This document shows, piece after piece, positions 8,202 to 18,061 of a stretch of 64,000 nucleotides of DNA; positions within the stretch are counted from its first letter, which is position 1; each line of letters begins with the position of its first letter. The position numbers and the translations under genes were made by a program. The notes beneath the pieces were generated by a model. That model was not told the origin of the DNA. It searched no databases and saw nothing but the letters and a program-made list of their open reading frames with translations. The stretch lies in IMG/VR virus record IMGVR_UViG_3300020439_000004, positions 44,943-108,942 of that record; one strand, given 5' to 3'. This DNA comes from a virus.

Positions 8202-11200
8202 ATGCCATCTTCTTTTGACGTAACCGCTAATGTAAATCTTGATCCCAGAAGTTTAAACGCTTCTGCGAAGAAGATTGAGCTTGCTTTAGGCCGTATTACG
8301 GGGCAAGCATCAGAATTTCAAAAATCACTTGATGCCTCTACTGCTCGTGTTTTTGCGTTCGGAGCTACAACAGCGGTTCTAAATGGAGTCAATCAGGCAT
8401 TCAAAAAACTAGTAAGTACTACTATAGAAGTAGAAAAAAGATTAATAGAAATTAATTCTATATTCCAAGCTAATGAAAAAGTATTTAACCAGTTCAGAAA
8501 CTCTATATTTCAAGTAGCAAAAGATACAGGACAAGCATTTGGAACAGTTGCAGAAGGTGCTGCGGAATTAGCTAGACAAGGTCTTAGTGCAGAAGAAACA
8601 GCTAAAAGACTAAAAGCTTCTTTGGTTTTAACAAGAATATCAGGGCTTGATGCAGAAAAGTCTGTAAAAGCTCTTACTGCTGCTATAAATGGATTTGCTT
8701 CTGCTGGACTTAGTGCAAATCAGATTGTTAATAAGTTGGTTGCTGTTGATACCGCCTTTGCTGTATCTGCTCAAGACTTGGCTGAAGCATTTAGTCGTGC
8801 TGGATCTACAGCGGAGGACGCTGGTGTTAGCTTTGACCAGCTTTTGGGTTTAGTTACAGCAGTTGAGCAGAAGACTGCTAGAGGTGGTGCTGTTATTGGT
8901 AACGCCTTTAAATCTATTTTTACAAGACTTTCTAGAGGGGACACCATAGAATCTTTAAGAGAATTAGGAGTTCAGATTGATGCAACTCAAAACGGAATAC
9001 AAAAACTAAACGCACTTTCGGTTGCTTTAGAAAATATCTCAGACCCTACTGTCGCTTCTCAAATTAAAGAGCTAGCTGGTGGTGTTTTCCAGATAAACGT
9101 TGTTAGTGCAGCATTGAAAGATTTAAGCTCTGACACTTCTATATTTGCTGGAGCTGCCAAGACAGCATCTGAAGCTACTAATGAAGCTTTTGAAAAGAAC
9201 GCAGATTTAAATAGGAGTTTAGCCGCTCAAATAAATGCTCTTATAGCAGGACTAACATCTCTAGCAGAAAGAGTTGGTTCATTAACTTTTGGACCTCTTT
9301 TAGAAAACTTATTGGGTCTTACTACAAAATTTACAGAGTTTTTAGATAAAGCATTGGACCCAGAAAAAGGTAGTGCTTTTGTAAAAGGATTATTTAAAAC
9401 AATTGGTCAGTTTCTTGGTGGTCCTGCTGTAGTTATATTTACTGGTGCTTTTGTTAAGATATTCGCGCTTGTTGCTAAGTTTGCTAAAGATGGATTAATG
9501 TCTGTCTTTGCTATTGGTTCTGAGACATCTAAAATTAGAAACATAGAAGCTGGTATTGTTGGTTTATTGCAGAAGGATAGTCAGCTAAGACAGTTAATTA
9601 CAAGTTCTACTGCTTCACAAGCTCAAAAAGAGCAAGCAATTATAAGCGCTATAAAAGCTGAAAATGCTTTACTTGCACAACAGGCATCATTGATGAACTC
9701 TATAGCTTCTGCTGCTAGAGCTAGAGGTGTTGCATCTTTTAATGCCTCAACAGGTCAATTTAAAGGTAAGAAGGGCTTTGCATCTGGCTTCATGCAAGAA
9801 GAAGCGACGGCTAGAGGGTTGGGAGCTACTGGATCAGTTAAAGCTCATTTTGGTCAAGGCACAATAGGTGGCCGCAGATTCATAATGAACAACCAAGAAG
9901 TGGAGATTCCTAACTTTGCTGGTGGTAGAGATTCTGCGGTTATACCAATGTACGCAAAAGGAGGTCCGTACAGAACAAACAAATTTTCTTCAAAATCAAC
10001 AGGATCAGCCGTAGGAAGTGCGGCAGGAGGTGGCAAAACTTTATTTATGGATGGTTCTAAATTTGGATTACTTGCCGCCTTTTCAGGTAAAAGTATTCCA
10101 AGGGAATCAAAAACAAGCCTTGATAAGTTAAGCCCACCAAGCGTTCAAGGTCTTTCACAAAGTGGTTATTCTATACAAGGTCTAAAAAGACAAGGATTTA
10201 GTCATGTTGGTGTAAGAGGACTCAAAGTTACTGCTTTAGATGCTGGTAGGCCAAATTTTAGAAAAAAGTTTCAACCAAGAATACAAAAAGCATTTGCACA
10301 ACCGTTAGTTAACTTTGGCTCTCAAATTATTGGAGATACCTTCAAAGGTAACGATACCAAGTCAATAGGCCAAGGTTTAAAAAAGAGTTCAAAAGGTGTT
10401 AAGCTTTTCTCTGATGCCGCTGAAGGTGGTATAATAGAGTCTGCAATAAAAGCTGTTATTGCGGGATCAAGAGCTGCCAGTGTTTTCAGTACTCCAAATA
10501 ATGAAAGAGCGCCATTTGATTTTGAAGAAAATACAAATCTAAGACAAAAAGATAGCGTTGCTGGTACGTTTTTTAGAGGTCAAGGTGTCAAAAGGGCAGA
10601 TGCTAAAAGAACAGCAGATAAAGATTCTGCAAGGTCTTTTATAGCAAAGATATTACAAGATAGTTCAGCTAGGTCTATGGCGCTGCCAAGGGGAAGAGGC
10701 AAGGCTGCTGGACATATTCCTAGATTTGCAAAAGGTAAAGTGCCAAAAGGTGATGGTGGTATGGGTGAAGGTGGAATGTTCTTAGCTTTATCAGGAGCAT
10801 CAATGGCTTTGAATACCATGTCTGCATCTGGCGATGAGGCTGGAGGAGCGTTGAGTGGTTTAGCGGAAACTGCAAGTAAAGCTGTAAATGCTTTGCTGAC
10901 ATTTCAAACATTAAGTTTTATAACTGGTGGTAAATTGGGTGGTCTTGTAACAAAACCCATGTCTACTCTTGGAAGAGGTATGAGAGCAGGATTTGCAGGT
11001 AAAGGTGCTGGAGCTTTAGGTGCAGGAAAAATTGGAGGATTAGGAGGATTTGGCGCAAAAGCTGGTGCATTAGGGGCTACAAAACTAGGAGCTTTTAAAG
11101 GTGCTGCCGCAATGGGTCCAGTTGGGGCTGCAATTGGAGCAGCATTTGTTGGACATGTTATAGGTTCTAAGATTGGTAATGCAATAGGAGATCAAATTAT

Positions 11201-12704
11201 TCAAAAAGGAACGGCTAAAGCTGCCAAAGAAATGAATATTGCCAACATTGGAGGCATGAATGCGGAGAGGGTTAATCTTAAGCGTCAGTTGGCTGGAGTT
11301 GGAGGTAGAGAAGGTATTGATCTATTTAATCAAACATTTGCTGGAAATCAAGAAGAAGTAAATAAAGCTTTTAAATCATATGAGGCTGCGTTAAGAGCTT
11401 CTGCTGAAAAAACTAAACAAGGAATACCTACCGAAGAAGCTAGAACCCAAGCGACGGCGGATTTTAACAAAAGATTAAAAGAGCTTGGCGGCATCACCAA
11501 GGATACAATATTCCAACAGACAGATTTCAATAGAAGGCAACAGTTTTTAAATAACAAAATTGCAGAATTAACAAGCAGAATCAATAGGGTAAAAGGCAGC
11601 TCTCAGATGAGAGATATCCAAAACAGCGCAATGATTTCTTCTAGTATGAAGGATAGAGCTGATATAATGGGAGCCTTAAAGTTTTCAGGACCAATGTCAG
11701 CATCTGTTGGTGCAGCAGTAAATGTTACTCAAAGAACATCAGCGGCATCTGATGCTCTAATGCAAAAAAGAGCATTACAAGCTCAAATGCTTACAGAGGT
11801 TGACCCTAAAAAGAGAGAAGATTTAGAAAAAAGTATAGAAGCCGCAGGAAAGAATTTTGCTAATATAGTTAAAGAGAGTTCTATAAATTTTGCGAACAAT
11901 ATTGTTGCTTTGCAGGATCAAATGAAAGCGGCGGAAGAAAAGAGATTGCAATCTAGAACTGATGAGGTTGGTAGAGATATAGGTGCTTTACAAGCTTTAG
12001 CTGAAGGTGGTATTATGACACCCAAAGGTCAGAAAGATTTCCAAGAACAAGCTAGAAAGCAAAGAGAAAAATTTGAAAAAGCACAAGCAAAGTTAGAAGC
12101 TAAAAAACCAATATTTAGAGGTTTAGGTGAGAATGAAGATCAAATAAAAACTAGATTCCAATCTTTAGCAACGAGCGCAGCAGCATCAGCTCTTGAGTTA
12201 ATAAGATCACAAGGTATTGAGCAGCTTGCCAAACTTAGAGGTGTTTCTCTTGAAACTCAACTTGCAAGCATGGGAGGTGATGTTGCTGGTCTTCTCGGCA
12301 CAGTAAGGAAATCAGGATTTGAGGCTTATGGAGCTAAAGAAACTCAACGAAGTAAAGATATCAGTGAAGCGGTAATAAATGCTGATAAAGAATATGAGTC
12401 TTTAAGTGAGGCTCTTTTTAGAAACACAAAAGCTTTAGATGCATTTGCTGAGAACTTTAGCACTGATGAAGCAGAAGGAATTCCTCAAAATGTTAAAAAA
12501 TTAGCTGAAGGTGTGCAAGCGGCGGCTAAAGGTTTTGAAAATATAAAAAATATAACTGAACCTTTTGCAAAAGTTTCAGCCATGACGGTAACTGCTGCTG
12601 AAACTGCTCAACAAGTCATTGGAAAAACAGAAGCTTCACTAAAAAACATGTTAACAAGAGTAGAAGCTTTAGAAAGAGACTCAGCAGCACTTAGAGGTGA
12701 ATAA
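8202..12704 (+). CDS. Tail tape measure protein
   Basis: A 1500-residue protein, by far the longest complete gene in the window. Residues about 90-260 match the TP901-type tape measure core, with motifs such as AELARQGLSAEE, LTAAINGFASAGLS and AFKSIFTRLSRG. Hydrophobic segments follow at about 400-425 (VVIFTGAFVKIFALVAKFA) and a long Ala/Gly-rich stretch at about 920-1000 that could insert in membranes during DNA ejection. The C-terminal third is helical and coiled-coil-like. Using the usual rule of about 0.15 nm per residue, tail length would be roughly 200-225 nm. It has its own GTGTAA element. Confidence 0.93.
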   Translation: MPSSFDVTANVNLDPRSLNASAKKIELALGRITGQASEFQKSLDASTARVFAFGATTAVLNGVNQAFKKLVSTTIEVEKRLIEINSIFQANEKVFNQFRNSIFQVAKDTGQAFGTVAEGAAELARQGLSAEETAKRLKASLVLTRISGLDAEKSVKALTAAINGFASAGLSANQIVNKLVAVDTAFAVSAQDLAEAFSRAGSTAEDAGVSFDQLLGLVTAVEQKTARGGAVIGNAFKSIFTRLSRGDTIESLRELGVQIDATQNGIQKLNALSVALENISDPTVASQIKELAGGVFQINVVSAALKDLSSDTSIFAGAAKTASEATNEAFEKNADLNRSLAAQINALIAGLTSLAERVGSLTFGPLLENLLGLTTKFTEFLDKALDPEKGSAFVKGLFKTIGQFLGGPAVVIFTGAFVKIFALVAKFAKDGLMSVFAIGSETSKIRNIEAGIVGLLQKDSQLRQLITSSTASQAQKEQAIISAIKAENALLAQQASLMNSIASAARARGVASFNASTGQFKGKKGFASGFMQEEATARGLGATGSVKAHFGQGTIGGRRFIMNNQEVEIPNFAGGRDSAVIPMYAKGGPYRTNKFSSKSTGSAVGSAAGGGKTLFMDGSKFGLLAAFSGKSIPRESKTSLDKLSPPSVQGLSQSGYSIQGLKRQGFSHVGVRGLKVTALDAGRPNFRKKFQPRIQKAFAQPLVNFGSQIIGDTFKGNDTKSIGQGLKKSSKGVKLFSDAAEGGIIESAIKAVIAGSRAASVFSTPNNERAPFDFEENTNLRQKDSVAGTFFRGQGVKRADAKRTADKDSARSFIAKILQDSSARSMALPRGRGKAAGHIPRFAKGKVPKGDGGMGEGGMFLALSGASMALNTMSASGDEAGGALSGLAETASKAVNALLTFQTLSFITGGKLGGLVTKPMSTLGRGMRAGFAGKGAGALGAGKIGGLGGFGAKAGALGATKLGAFKGAAAMGPVGAAIGAAFVGHVIGSKIGNAIGDQIIQKGTAKAAKEMNIANIGGMNAERVNLKRQLAGVGGREGIDLFNQTFAGNQEEVNKAFKSYEAALRASAEKTKQGIPTEEARTQATADFNKRLKELGGITKDTIFQQTDFNRRQQFLNNKIAELTSRINRVKGSSQMRDIQNSAMISSSMKDRADIMGALKFSGPMSASVGAAVNVTQRTSAASDALMQKRALQAQMLTEVDPKKREDLEKSIEAAGKNFANIVKESSINFANNIVALQDQMKAAEEKRLQSRTDEVGRDIGALQALAEGGIMTPKGQKDFQEQARKQREKFEKAQAKLEAKKPIFRGLGENEDQIKTRFQSLATSAAASALELIRSQGIEQLAKLRGVSLETQLASMGGDVAGLLGTVRKSGFEAYGAKETQRSKDISEAVINADKEYESLSEALFRNTKALDAFAENFSTDEAEGIPQNVKKLAEGVQAAAKGFENIKNITEPFAKVSAMTVTAAETAQQVIGKTEASLKNMLTRVEALERDSAALRGE

Positions 12705-12709
12705 TTAAA

Positions 12710-14251
12710 ATGGCATCAATAATAGCAAACAATATAATAAGTTCCTCTTCCAATATTTCATATCAGTATAATGAAACGGAAGAAGTGTTTGGATATGTTA
12801 TATCCGCGACTTATAATTTAAATGTTGCTGATGTCGCTTTTGAAAATGGTGATGGTTTTTTAATTGCAGGTAGAGAGGCTGTAAGAGCAGCATACGCAAA
12901 GCCAGAAATTGTAGCTAGGATAGGTGGAGATGAATTTTTAAAAGGTCAAATTCAAAGTGTCTCTTTCTCAGATGGAACTTTAGTTGGTTCTGAAACTGCA
13001 AACATAACTATTCAAGAATCTAGAAGATTAGATGACTACTCTTCTACAAACTTTTGCAAATATATTCCCAATCCGCATTTAGTAAGTTCTTTTGCTGAGA
13101 CTTATAATTTTACTAGATCAGAGGATACATATAGCTATTCAAGAGATATAAATTTAACATACAAGCAAGGAGCTGGAGATAGGTTCTTAAATGACGCTAG
13201 AATTTTCCTTACTCAATATTATTTTGCTAACAGGCCATCATTCGGATTCCAATCAGATGGTATATCTGAAGACGCTACATTTAATAAAGACTACAGGGGT
13301 TTACTCACAGAGAAATACGACCTCATAGGTCTGACAGTTGGATTAACAGAAAATTTTAATTCTTCTTTTATAGATAATACTAATCATATTTCTAGAAAAG
13401 AAACCCAAACAACAACAGTTGATGAAAAGGGTTATCTTAAAAAGACATTTGCTTTTGAATTAACGTCACTAAGATTTGATTCGCAGAACATATTGCAAGA
13501 GGCTATGAAGACAATCATAGCTGAAGTCATGACAGCTCAAGGGTCAACTCTTGGAGATCCTTCATCAATATCTAAGGGTATTAAAAAAGATGGCAACTCT
13601 GCATCTTTAAGTATTAGTTTTTCTACAAACCCCACAGAAAGACAAGGCGACTTAGTAACCTACTCTGTTGAAGAGAGAAAAAATCAAAAATTTAAAGACT
13701 ATATATTATCCGCGACCTACAAGGCTAAAGGTAAAACCGATAGAGAAAAATTTAATAAAGCTAAAACTTTATGGATTTCAGACAAAGATAATAATATAAC
13801 TAAAGTACAAAGTGTATTTGCTGGATTGCCCACAATATTTGAGAAAGATAGAAACTCTAACTTTCAAAAGACTGAAGGGATTATAACAGAAACTATAACT
13901 TTTACAGACGACCCAGCTTATAAAAATCAATCAGATGGGTTACTTAAATTAAAGATAACATCTTCTAACACAAAAAAGATAAGAAGAAATGAATTGGTTT
14001 ATGATCTTGGAGATTTAAAAGAGAAGCTTGTTGTGAGTGATTTAGAAAGTGTAGGTCAAGCATCAGTAACTGCTACAACGACTATAGATCCAAATAGAGA
14101 TTTATTTGGAGGGAAAGATAAATTACTCAATAAGACTTCTGATATGCAAGAGTTTGTTACAGGCTCAAAAGTTTTTACCACTTCAGATGTTGTAAATGTA
14201 AACTTAGGAGAAGGAACCTCGACTAGAACAATAAATTATTTATATATTTAA
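12710..14251 (+). CDS. Distal tail protein (tail tip) candidate
   Basis: A 513-residue, beta-rich, Ser/Thr-rich protein directly after the tape measure gene, where distal tail (Dit-like) and tip proteins are encoded. It overlaps the next gene by one base (TAATG). No catalytic motif is visible. A repeated strand pattern (for example VISATYNLNV and YILSATYKAKG) suggests internal duplication. The exact role within the tip complex cannot be decided from sequence alone. Confidence 0.55.
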   Translation: MASIIANNIISSSSNISYQYNETEEVFGYVISATYNLNVADVAFENGDGFLIAGREAVRAAYAKPEIVARIGGDEFLKGQIQSVSFSDGTLVGSETANITIQESRRLDDYSSTNFCKYIPNPHLVSSFAETYNFTRSEDTYSYSRDINLTYKQGAGDRFLNDARIFLTQYYFANRPSFGFQSDGISEDATFNKDYRGLLTEKYDLIGLTVGLTENFNSSFIDNTNHISRKETQTTTVDEKGYLKKTFAFELTSLRFDSQNILQEAMKTIIAEVMTAQGSTLGDPSSISKGIKKDGNSASLSISFSTNPTERQGDLVTYSVEERKNQKFKDYILSATYKAKGKTDREKFNKAKTLWISDKDNNITKVQSVFAGLPTIFEKDRNSNFQKTEGIITETITFTDDPAYKNQSDGLLKLKITSSNTKKIRRNELVYDLGDLKEKLVVSDLESVGQASVTATTTIDPNRDLFGGKDKLLNKTSDMQEFVTGSKVFTTSDVVNVNLGEGTSTRTINYLYI

Positions 14252-15864
14252 TGGCTGATCCTACTATAACATACGGAAGTTACACATTTCCAACTCCAAG
14301 TCCTCTTGTAGCGGAAACATCAAATCCTATTGTTATAAGTGGACAATCTGATTTTTTCTTAGATGAAGTTAATTTAGTTGGAACTTTAACTGGCGCTAAC
14401 CTTAGTGGATTGCATGTCAGAAAAATGCAAATGATTAGTGGTTTGCTGTCAGAATTTCAGACTCTTACTGTTACAGGAGATAATAAAGGAAAGTTTTATA
14501 GTGGAGCAAAACCAACATCAATAAGTTTTTCTGAGTCAGACTTAACAACAATTCTACCTTACTCTGTAACATTTGAGGCTTACTCGTCTGGTACTTTTAG
14601 TAAGTTTTTTGGTGTTGTAGATCCACAAGATAATTGGACTTTCTCAGAACAAGATGGAAGAGTTTCTAATGCTTCGCATACCGTTTCTGCAAGAGGATTA
14701 AATCTGGGTAATAGCGTAAGCGCATTAACAAACGCAAAGAATTTTGTATCTGGTAGAATTACAGGAAGTAATGGAGGTTATAGAGATATTAGTTTATTCC
14801 AAACAGGCGCTAAAGCTTTCCTAAGATCAAGAACAGAAACTATAGATAATAAAGCAAGCTCATACACTATCACCGAGCAATATAATTATTCTACTAGCGA
14901 TACTACAATTAATAATAATCCAAGTGGTATACTAGAATCAAACTCTCAGATATCCTTAGACTCTCAAGGAAAAGTTTCTGTAACTATAAATGGCAGCTTG
15001 AAAGGTTCTATAGATGCAAACTCTACTGGCGCTCTTCTAACAACAGGAAACTTCACTCCTACTCAGGCTCAAGAGCTAGCTGTAAATGCAGTAGCTTCTT
15101 CTCTTTCTGATTTTGAATCAGGAGCATATACTTTTTCAAACGTTGGTCCAAGTTCTTATGAATACCAATTAAATACAGGAAGCAATACTTTAAATTTTTC
15201 TTTTACCTTCACCGATTCTTCTAACACCGAACAATCTGGGAATATATTGCATACCAAATCAGCTTCAGTGAGTTGCTCCAAAGATGATGCTAATACAAAA
15301 GTCTCTATTAATGGTGAATTAAAGTATCACTCAAATGCTTCTGTCATAAATTCCACAGGTGACCCTACATCAAGTCAACAATGGTTAGAGTTAAGAAGAG
15401 AATTTAGTGGTATAAACTTTTTTAATTTGGCTGTAGAAGCGTTACAGGACTTTACTGGATGTGCGACTGGTTACCAAATAAGCGGGTTAAATTTAAATGA
15501 AACACCAATAGAAAGTGGTGTTAATAAAAATCCATTTGAAGGAACTATATCTTATAATGTTTCTTTTGATAATAAGCTTGATTTAAGTAATGGTGAGTTG
15601 ACTGGTTTAAGAGTTTCTATAACTGATACTAGGCCAATACAGGTAAGTGGGATAAAGCCATCTATCGCGGGCTTCGCCACACAAAATGTTAAAGAAAGAC
15701 AAATGGGCTTGTATGCGGTGTCTGCCACTTGCGAAGGAGACACTGGAACTTTGCCAACTTTAGCAACCAACGTAAACAAATATATCACAGGTGTTTTTGA
15801 CCAAGCTAAAAGCGAAAGTGTTGGAGAAAATACTATATCTTTTAACTTAAGTAGATATTATTAA
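14251..15864 (+). CDS. Distal tail / tip structural protein
   Basis: A 537-residue beta-rich protein similar in size and composition to the preceding gene product; both end in a basic or aromatic tail and seem to have paired halves. It contains LELRREFSGINFFNLAVEAL (about residues 378-397), a helix-like segment in an otherwise beta protein. Position after the tape measure gene points to the tail tip complex. I do not recognise a named family. Confidence 0.5.
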   Translation: MADPTITYGSYTFPTPSPLVAETSNPIVISGQSDFFLDEVNLVGTLTGANLSGLHVRKMQMISGLLSEFQTLTVTGDNKGKFYSGAKPTSISFSESDLTTILPYSVTFEAYSSGTFSKFFGVVDPQDNWTFSEQDGRVSNASHTVSARGLNLGNSVSALTNAKNFVSGRITGSNGGYRDISLFQTGAKAFLRSRTETIDNKASSYTITEQYNYSTSDTTINNNPSGILESNSQISLDSQGKVSVTINGSLKGSIDANSTGALLTTGNFTPTQAQELAVNAVASSLSDFESGAYTFSNVGPSSYEYQLNTGSNTLNFSFTFTDSSNTEQSGNILHTKSASVSCSKDDANTKVSINGELKYHSNASVINSTGDPTSSQQWLELRREFSGINFFNLAVEALQDFTGCATGYQISGLNLNETPIESGVNKNPFEGTISYNVSFDNKLDLSNGELTGLRVSITDTRPIQVSGIKPSIAGFATQNVKERQMGLYAVSATCEGDTGTLPTLATNVNKYITGVFDQAKSESVGENTISFNLSRYY

Positions 15865-15866
15865 TT

Positions 15867-17243
15867 ATGTCAACGAGCGGAGTACAATATGCAATAAATC
15901 ATAATTTTACCAGCAATGACCCTTTGTTGATTTATTATGATTTTTCTAGTGGAACAGGAACAGCTCTTTCTTTTACAAGTGATGTAGACGCAAGAGTAGA
16001 CAACCAAGAGCCAGCAGTAAATACAACTCCATACGCTGGAGTTATAATAAATTCTAGAGCTGGAACAGAAACAGCCGCAAAGACATATGCAACTGGAGCA
16101 TTTTTAAGCGAAAATAAGGCTAGATTAAGTGCATCAAATATCAAAGTTGATGCATCTAATTTAAACTTTAATTCATTAACTGCTATATTTGATTTTGAGT
16201 TTGATACTGCACATCCCGTAACTGGTGGAGTTTTATTTGGAGCCTTAGAAAAAACTCTTGAGACTATTAATGGAGAAATTATAACAGGATCTAAAGGGTA
16301 TAATTTTGGAATAACTGATAGAGGTAAACTCTACTATCAAGGCTTTGATCGTCATGGAGATTTTATACATGTCGCATCAGAAATTGAGCTATCTAAAAGA
16401 AATTTAATATCTTTTTCTTTAGATTCTAATACTTTAGAAGTGGCTAGAGTTGATTATCTTAACGAAAAAATACATAGTCAAAACTATACTCTAGATACTT
16501 CTTTTATAGCTAACTCAGATAACTTTTACTTAGGAGGGTCAAATACCTTTTACAAAACATCAAGTCCAAGTGACACAACGTTTAGTGGTTTCATAAATGA
16601 GTTCGCTTTGATTTCAGGGTACATTTCTACTGATATTGTTAAAAGTATAGGCAGTGGAATGATAGGGGAGTACTTCTTCAGCTCAGGAGCTGCAACTACT
16701 AAAGAACAAATCACAGGTTATTCAGAAACAATAATTTATAAAACTGGCATCACTGGATACGACTTCAATCAAACTGGTCTTCTTACAATAACCACAGGAA
16801 GAGATATGCAAACAGGATCGTTTGCTTCAGATTCTACAAGCTCTATTAACGAAGGGGATAAATATTTTAAATTTTATACTTTAGATAATGGCGATGTAAA
16901 AACATTTTATAAAGAAGAGATTGGATTTTTAGATCCTGATTCTGGTTTTAATTATGCTCCAACAGGTTCTGGAGCGTTCGCTACTTTAGGTTTGAATAAT
17001 ATTACTGGAGTTATAAACACTTTTGCAGAAACAACTGGTGTTGATGATGCTGGCAATATTACAATTAAACTTTACGAGAGTATAGTTCAAACAGGAACAT
17101 TAAATGAAATAAGCGGTATAACTACAACAGCTCTAACAGAAACAATCAACGTGCCAGCTATTCCAGTATCAGGAATAACACTATCAGGAAACTCTGAAGA
17201 CTTAAAGAAAGATTACATCTACTATATGGGACAAAGGCTATGA
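15867..17243 (+). CDS. Tail protein with LamG/concanavalin-like lectin domain
   Basis: A 458-residue protein. Residues about 60-250 have the pattern of a LamG-type jelly-roll: a strand with FNSLTAIFDFEFD, later LISFSLDSNTLEVARV, then YLGGSNTFYK and FSGFINEFALISGY. This ordering (probe-like strand, ligand side strands, final GxIxEFALY-like strand) is typical of LamG domains in phage adhesion proteins. The C-terminal part is beta-rich and unknown. It overlaps the next gene by ATGA and belongs to the tail tip operon; a role in receptor or glycan binding is plausible. Confidence 0.6.
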   Translation: MSTSGVQYAINHNFTSNDPLLIYYDFSSGTGTALSFTSDVDARVDNQEPAVNTTPYAGVIINSRAGTETAAKTYATGAFLSENKARLSASNIKVDASNLNFNSLTAIFDFEFDTAHPVTGGVLFGALEKTLETINGEIITGSKGYNFGITDRGKLYYQGFDRHGDFIHVASEIELSKRNLISFSLDSNTLEVARVDYLNEKIHSQNYTLDTSFIANSDNFYLGGSNTFYKTSSPSDTTFSGFINEFALISGYISTDIVKSIGSGMIGEYFFSSGAATTKEQITGYSETIIYKTGITGYDFNQTGLLTITTGRDMQTGSFASDSTSSINEGDKYFKFYTLDNGDVKTFYKEEIGFLDPDSGFNYAPTGSGAFATLGLNNITGVINTFAETTGVDDAGNITIKLYESIVQTGTLNEISGITTTALTETINVPAIPVSGITLSGNSEDLKKDYIYYMGQRL

Positions 17244-18061
17244 TATACAATTACATATTTTCTACAGGTGATGCCACTATATCAGGATGCACTCTTTCTG
17301 GTTATAGCGGGCAGAAAGATAATTCATCAAGTTTTCAAGACAACTTCTATTATAACTCTGCACTAATAACAGGTTTAAAGAATATGAAGTTAGCCTCCAA
17401 TGGACAAACTTTATATGAAGAAGGACCGATTGAAACTGAGGCAACAAATGAAACTGTATATCAAATATTATCAGGAGATTTCTTTTTAAAGACTGGTGCT
17501 GTTGATCAGTTTGATAGGAATAAACTTTTTGGAGATTCTACAACTCCATTCAAGTCTACATATAATGTTTCATATGAAAAATACACTGGCAAATCAGCCG
17601 TAGGTCTAGGAAGCGCTGCTGCTGAGCTTGGGCCAGCACTTAAATCAGGTATAAGTGGAATTGAAACAGCTTTGAATTTTGAAGATTATGAATATTTCTT
17701 GAATGGTCAAAAAGTATACTCTGGAGTAGGTGTTGGGGTTTCTGCTGGAGTTGGAACTCAGTTTATGTTGAATTTTGATAGCTCTAGTTATGGAGGAATA
17801 ATTACAACAGCTAATAAATCAAATTTTAAAGGTTTTGCTTTTATAAAGCAGGGTAGAACAAATGACATAACAGGGGAGAATCCTGATGTGTATGGGACAG
17901 GATTTGTAGAAGATCAAACATCTTTTTACTTAAATGGAGTAAAAGAGTCTGATGATATGTATCTAGAAATGTATACAGGTGTAACTATTGTAAGAACAGG
18001 TGTGTCTGCTGGGGTTTTTGCCTTTGGAGTACCCACTGAAACAGCAAGTGTGAGCTTATGA
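17240..18061 (+). CDS. Tail tip structural protein, unknown family
   Basis: A 273-residue Gly/Ser/Thr-rich protein, translated from an ATGA overlap with the preceding gene and overlapping the next one in the same way. Such tight coupling points to stoichiometric assembly into the same structure. It contains Gly/Val-rich repeats (YSGVGVGVSAGVGTQF, about residues 156-171). No domain recognised. Confidence 0.5.
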   Translation: MIYNYIFSTGDATISGCTLSGYSGQKDNSSSFQDNFYYNSALITGLKNMKLASNGQTLYEEGPIETEATNETVYQILSGDFFLKTGAVDQFDRNKLFGDSTTPFKSTYNVSYEKYTGKSAVGLGSAAAELGPALKSGISGIETALNFEDYEYFLNGQKVYSGVGVGVSAGVGTQFMLNFDSSSYGGIITTANKSNFKGFAFIKQGRTNDITGENPDVYGTGFVEDQTSFYLNGVKESDDMYLEMYTGVTIVRTGVSAGVFAFGVPTETASVSL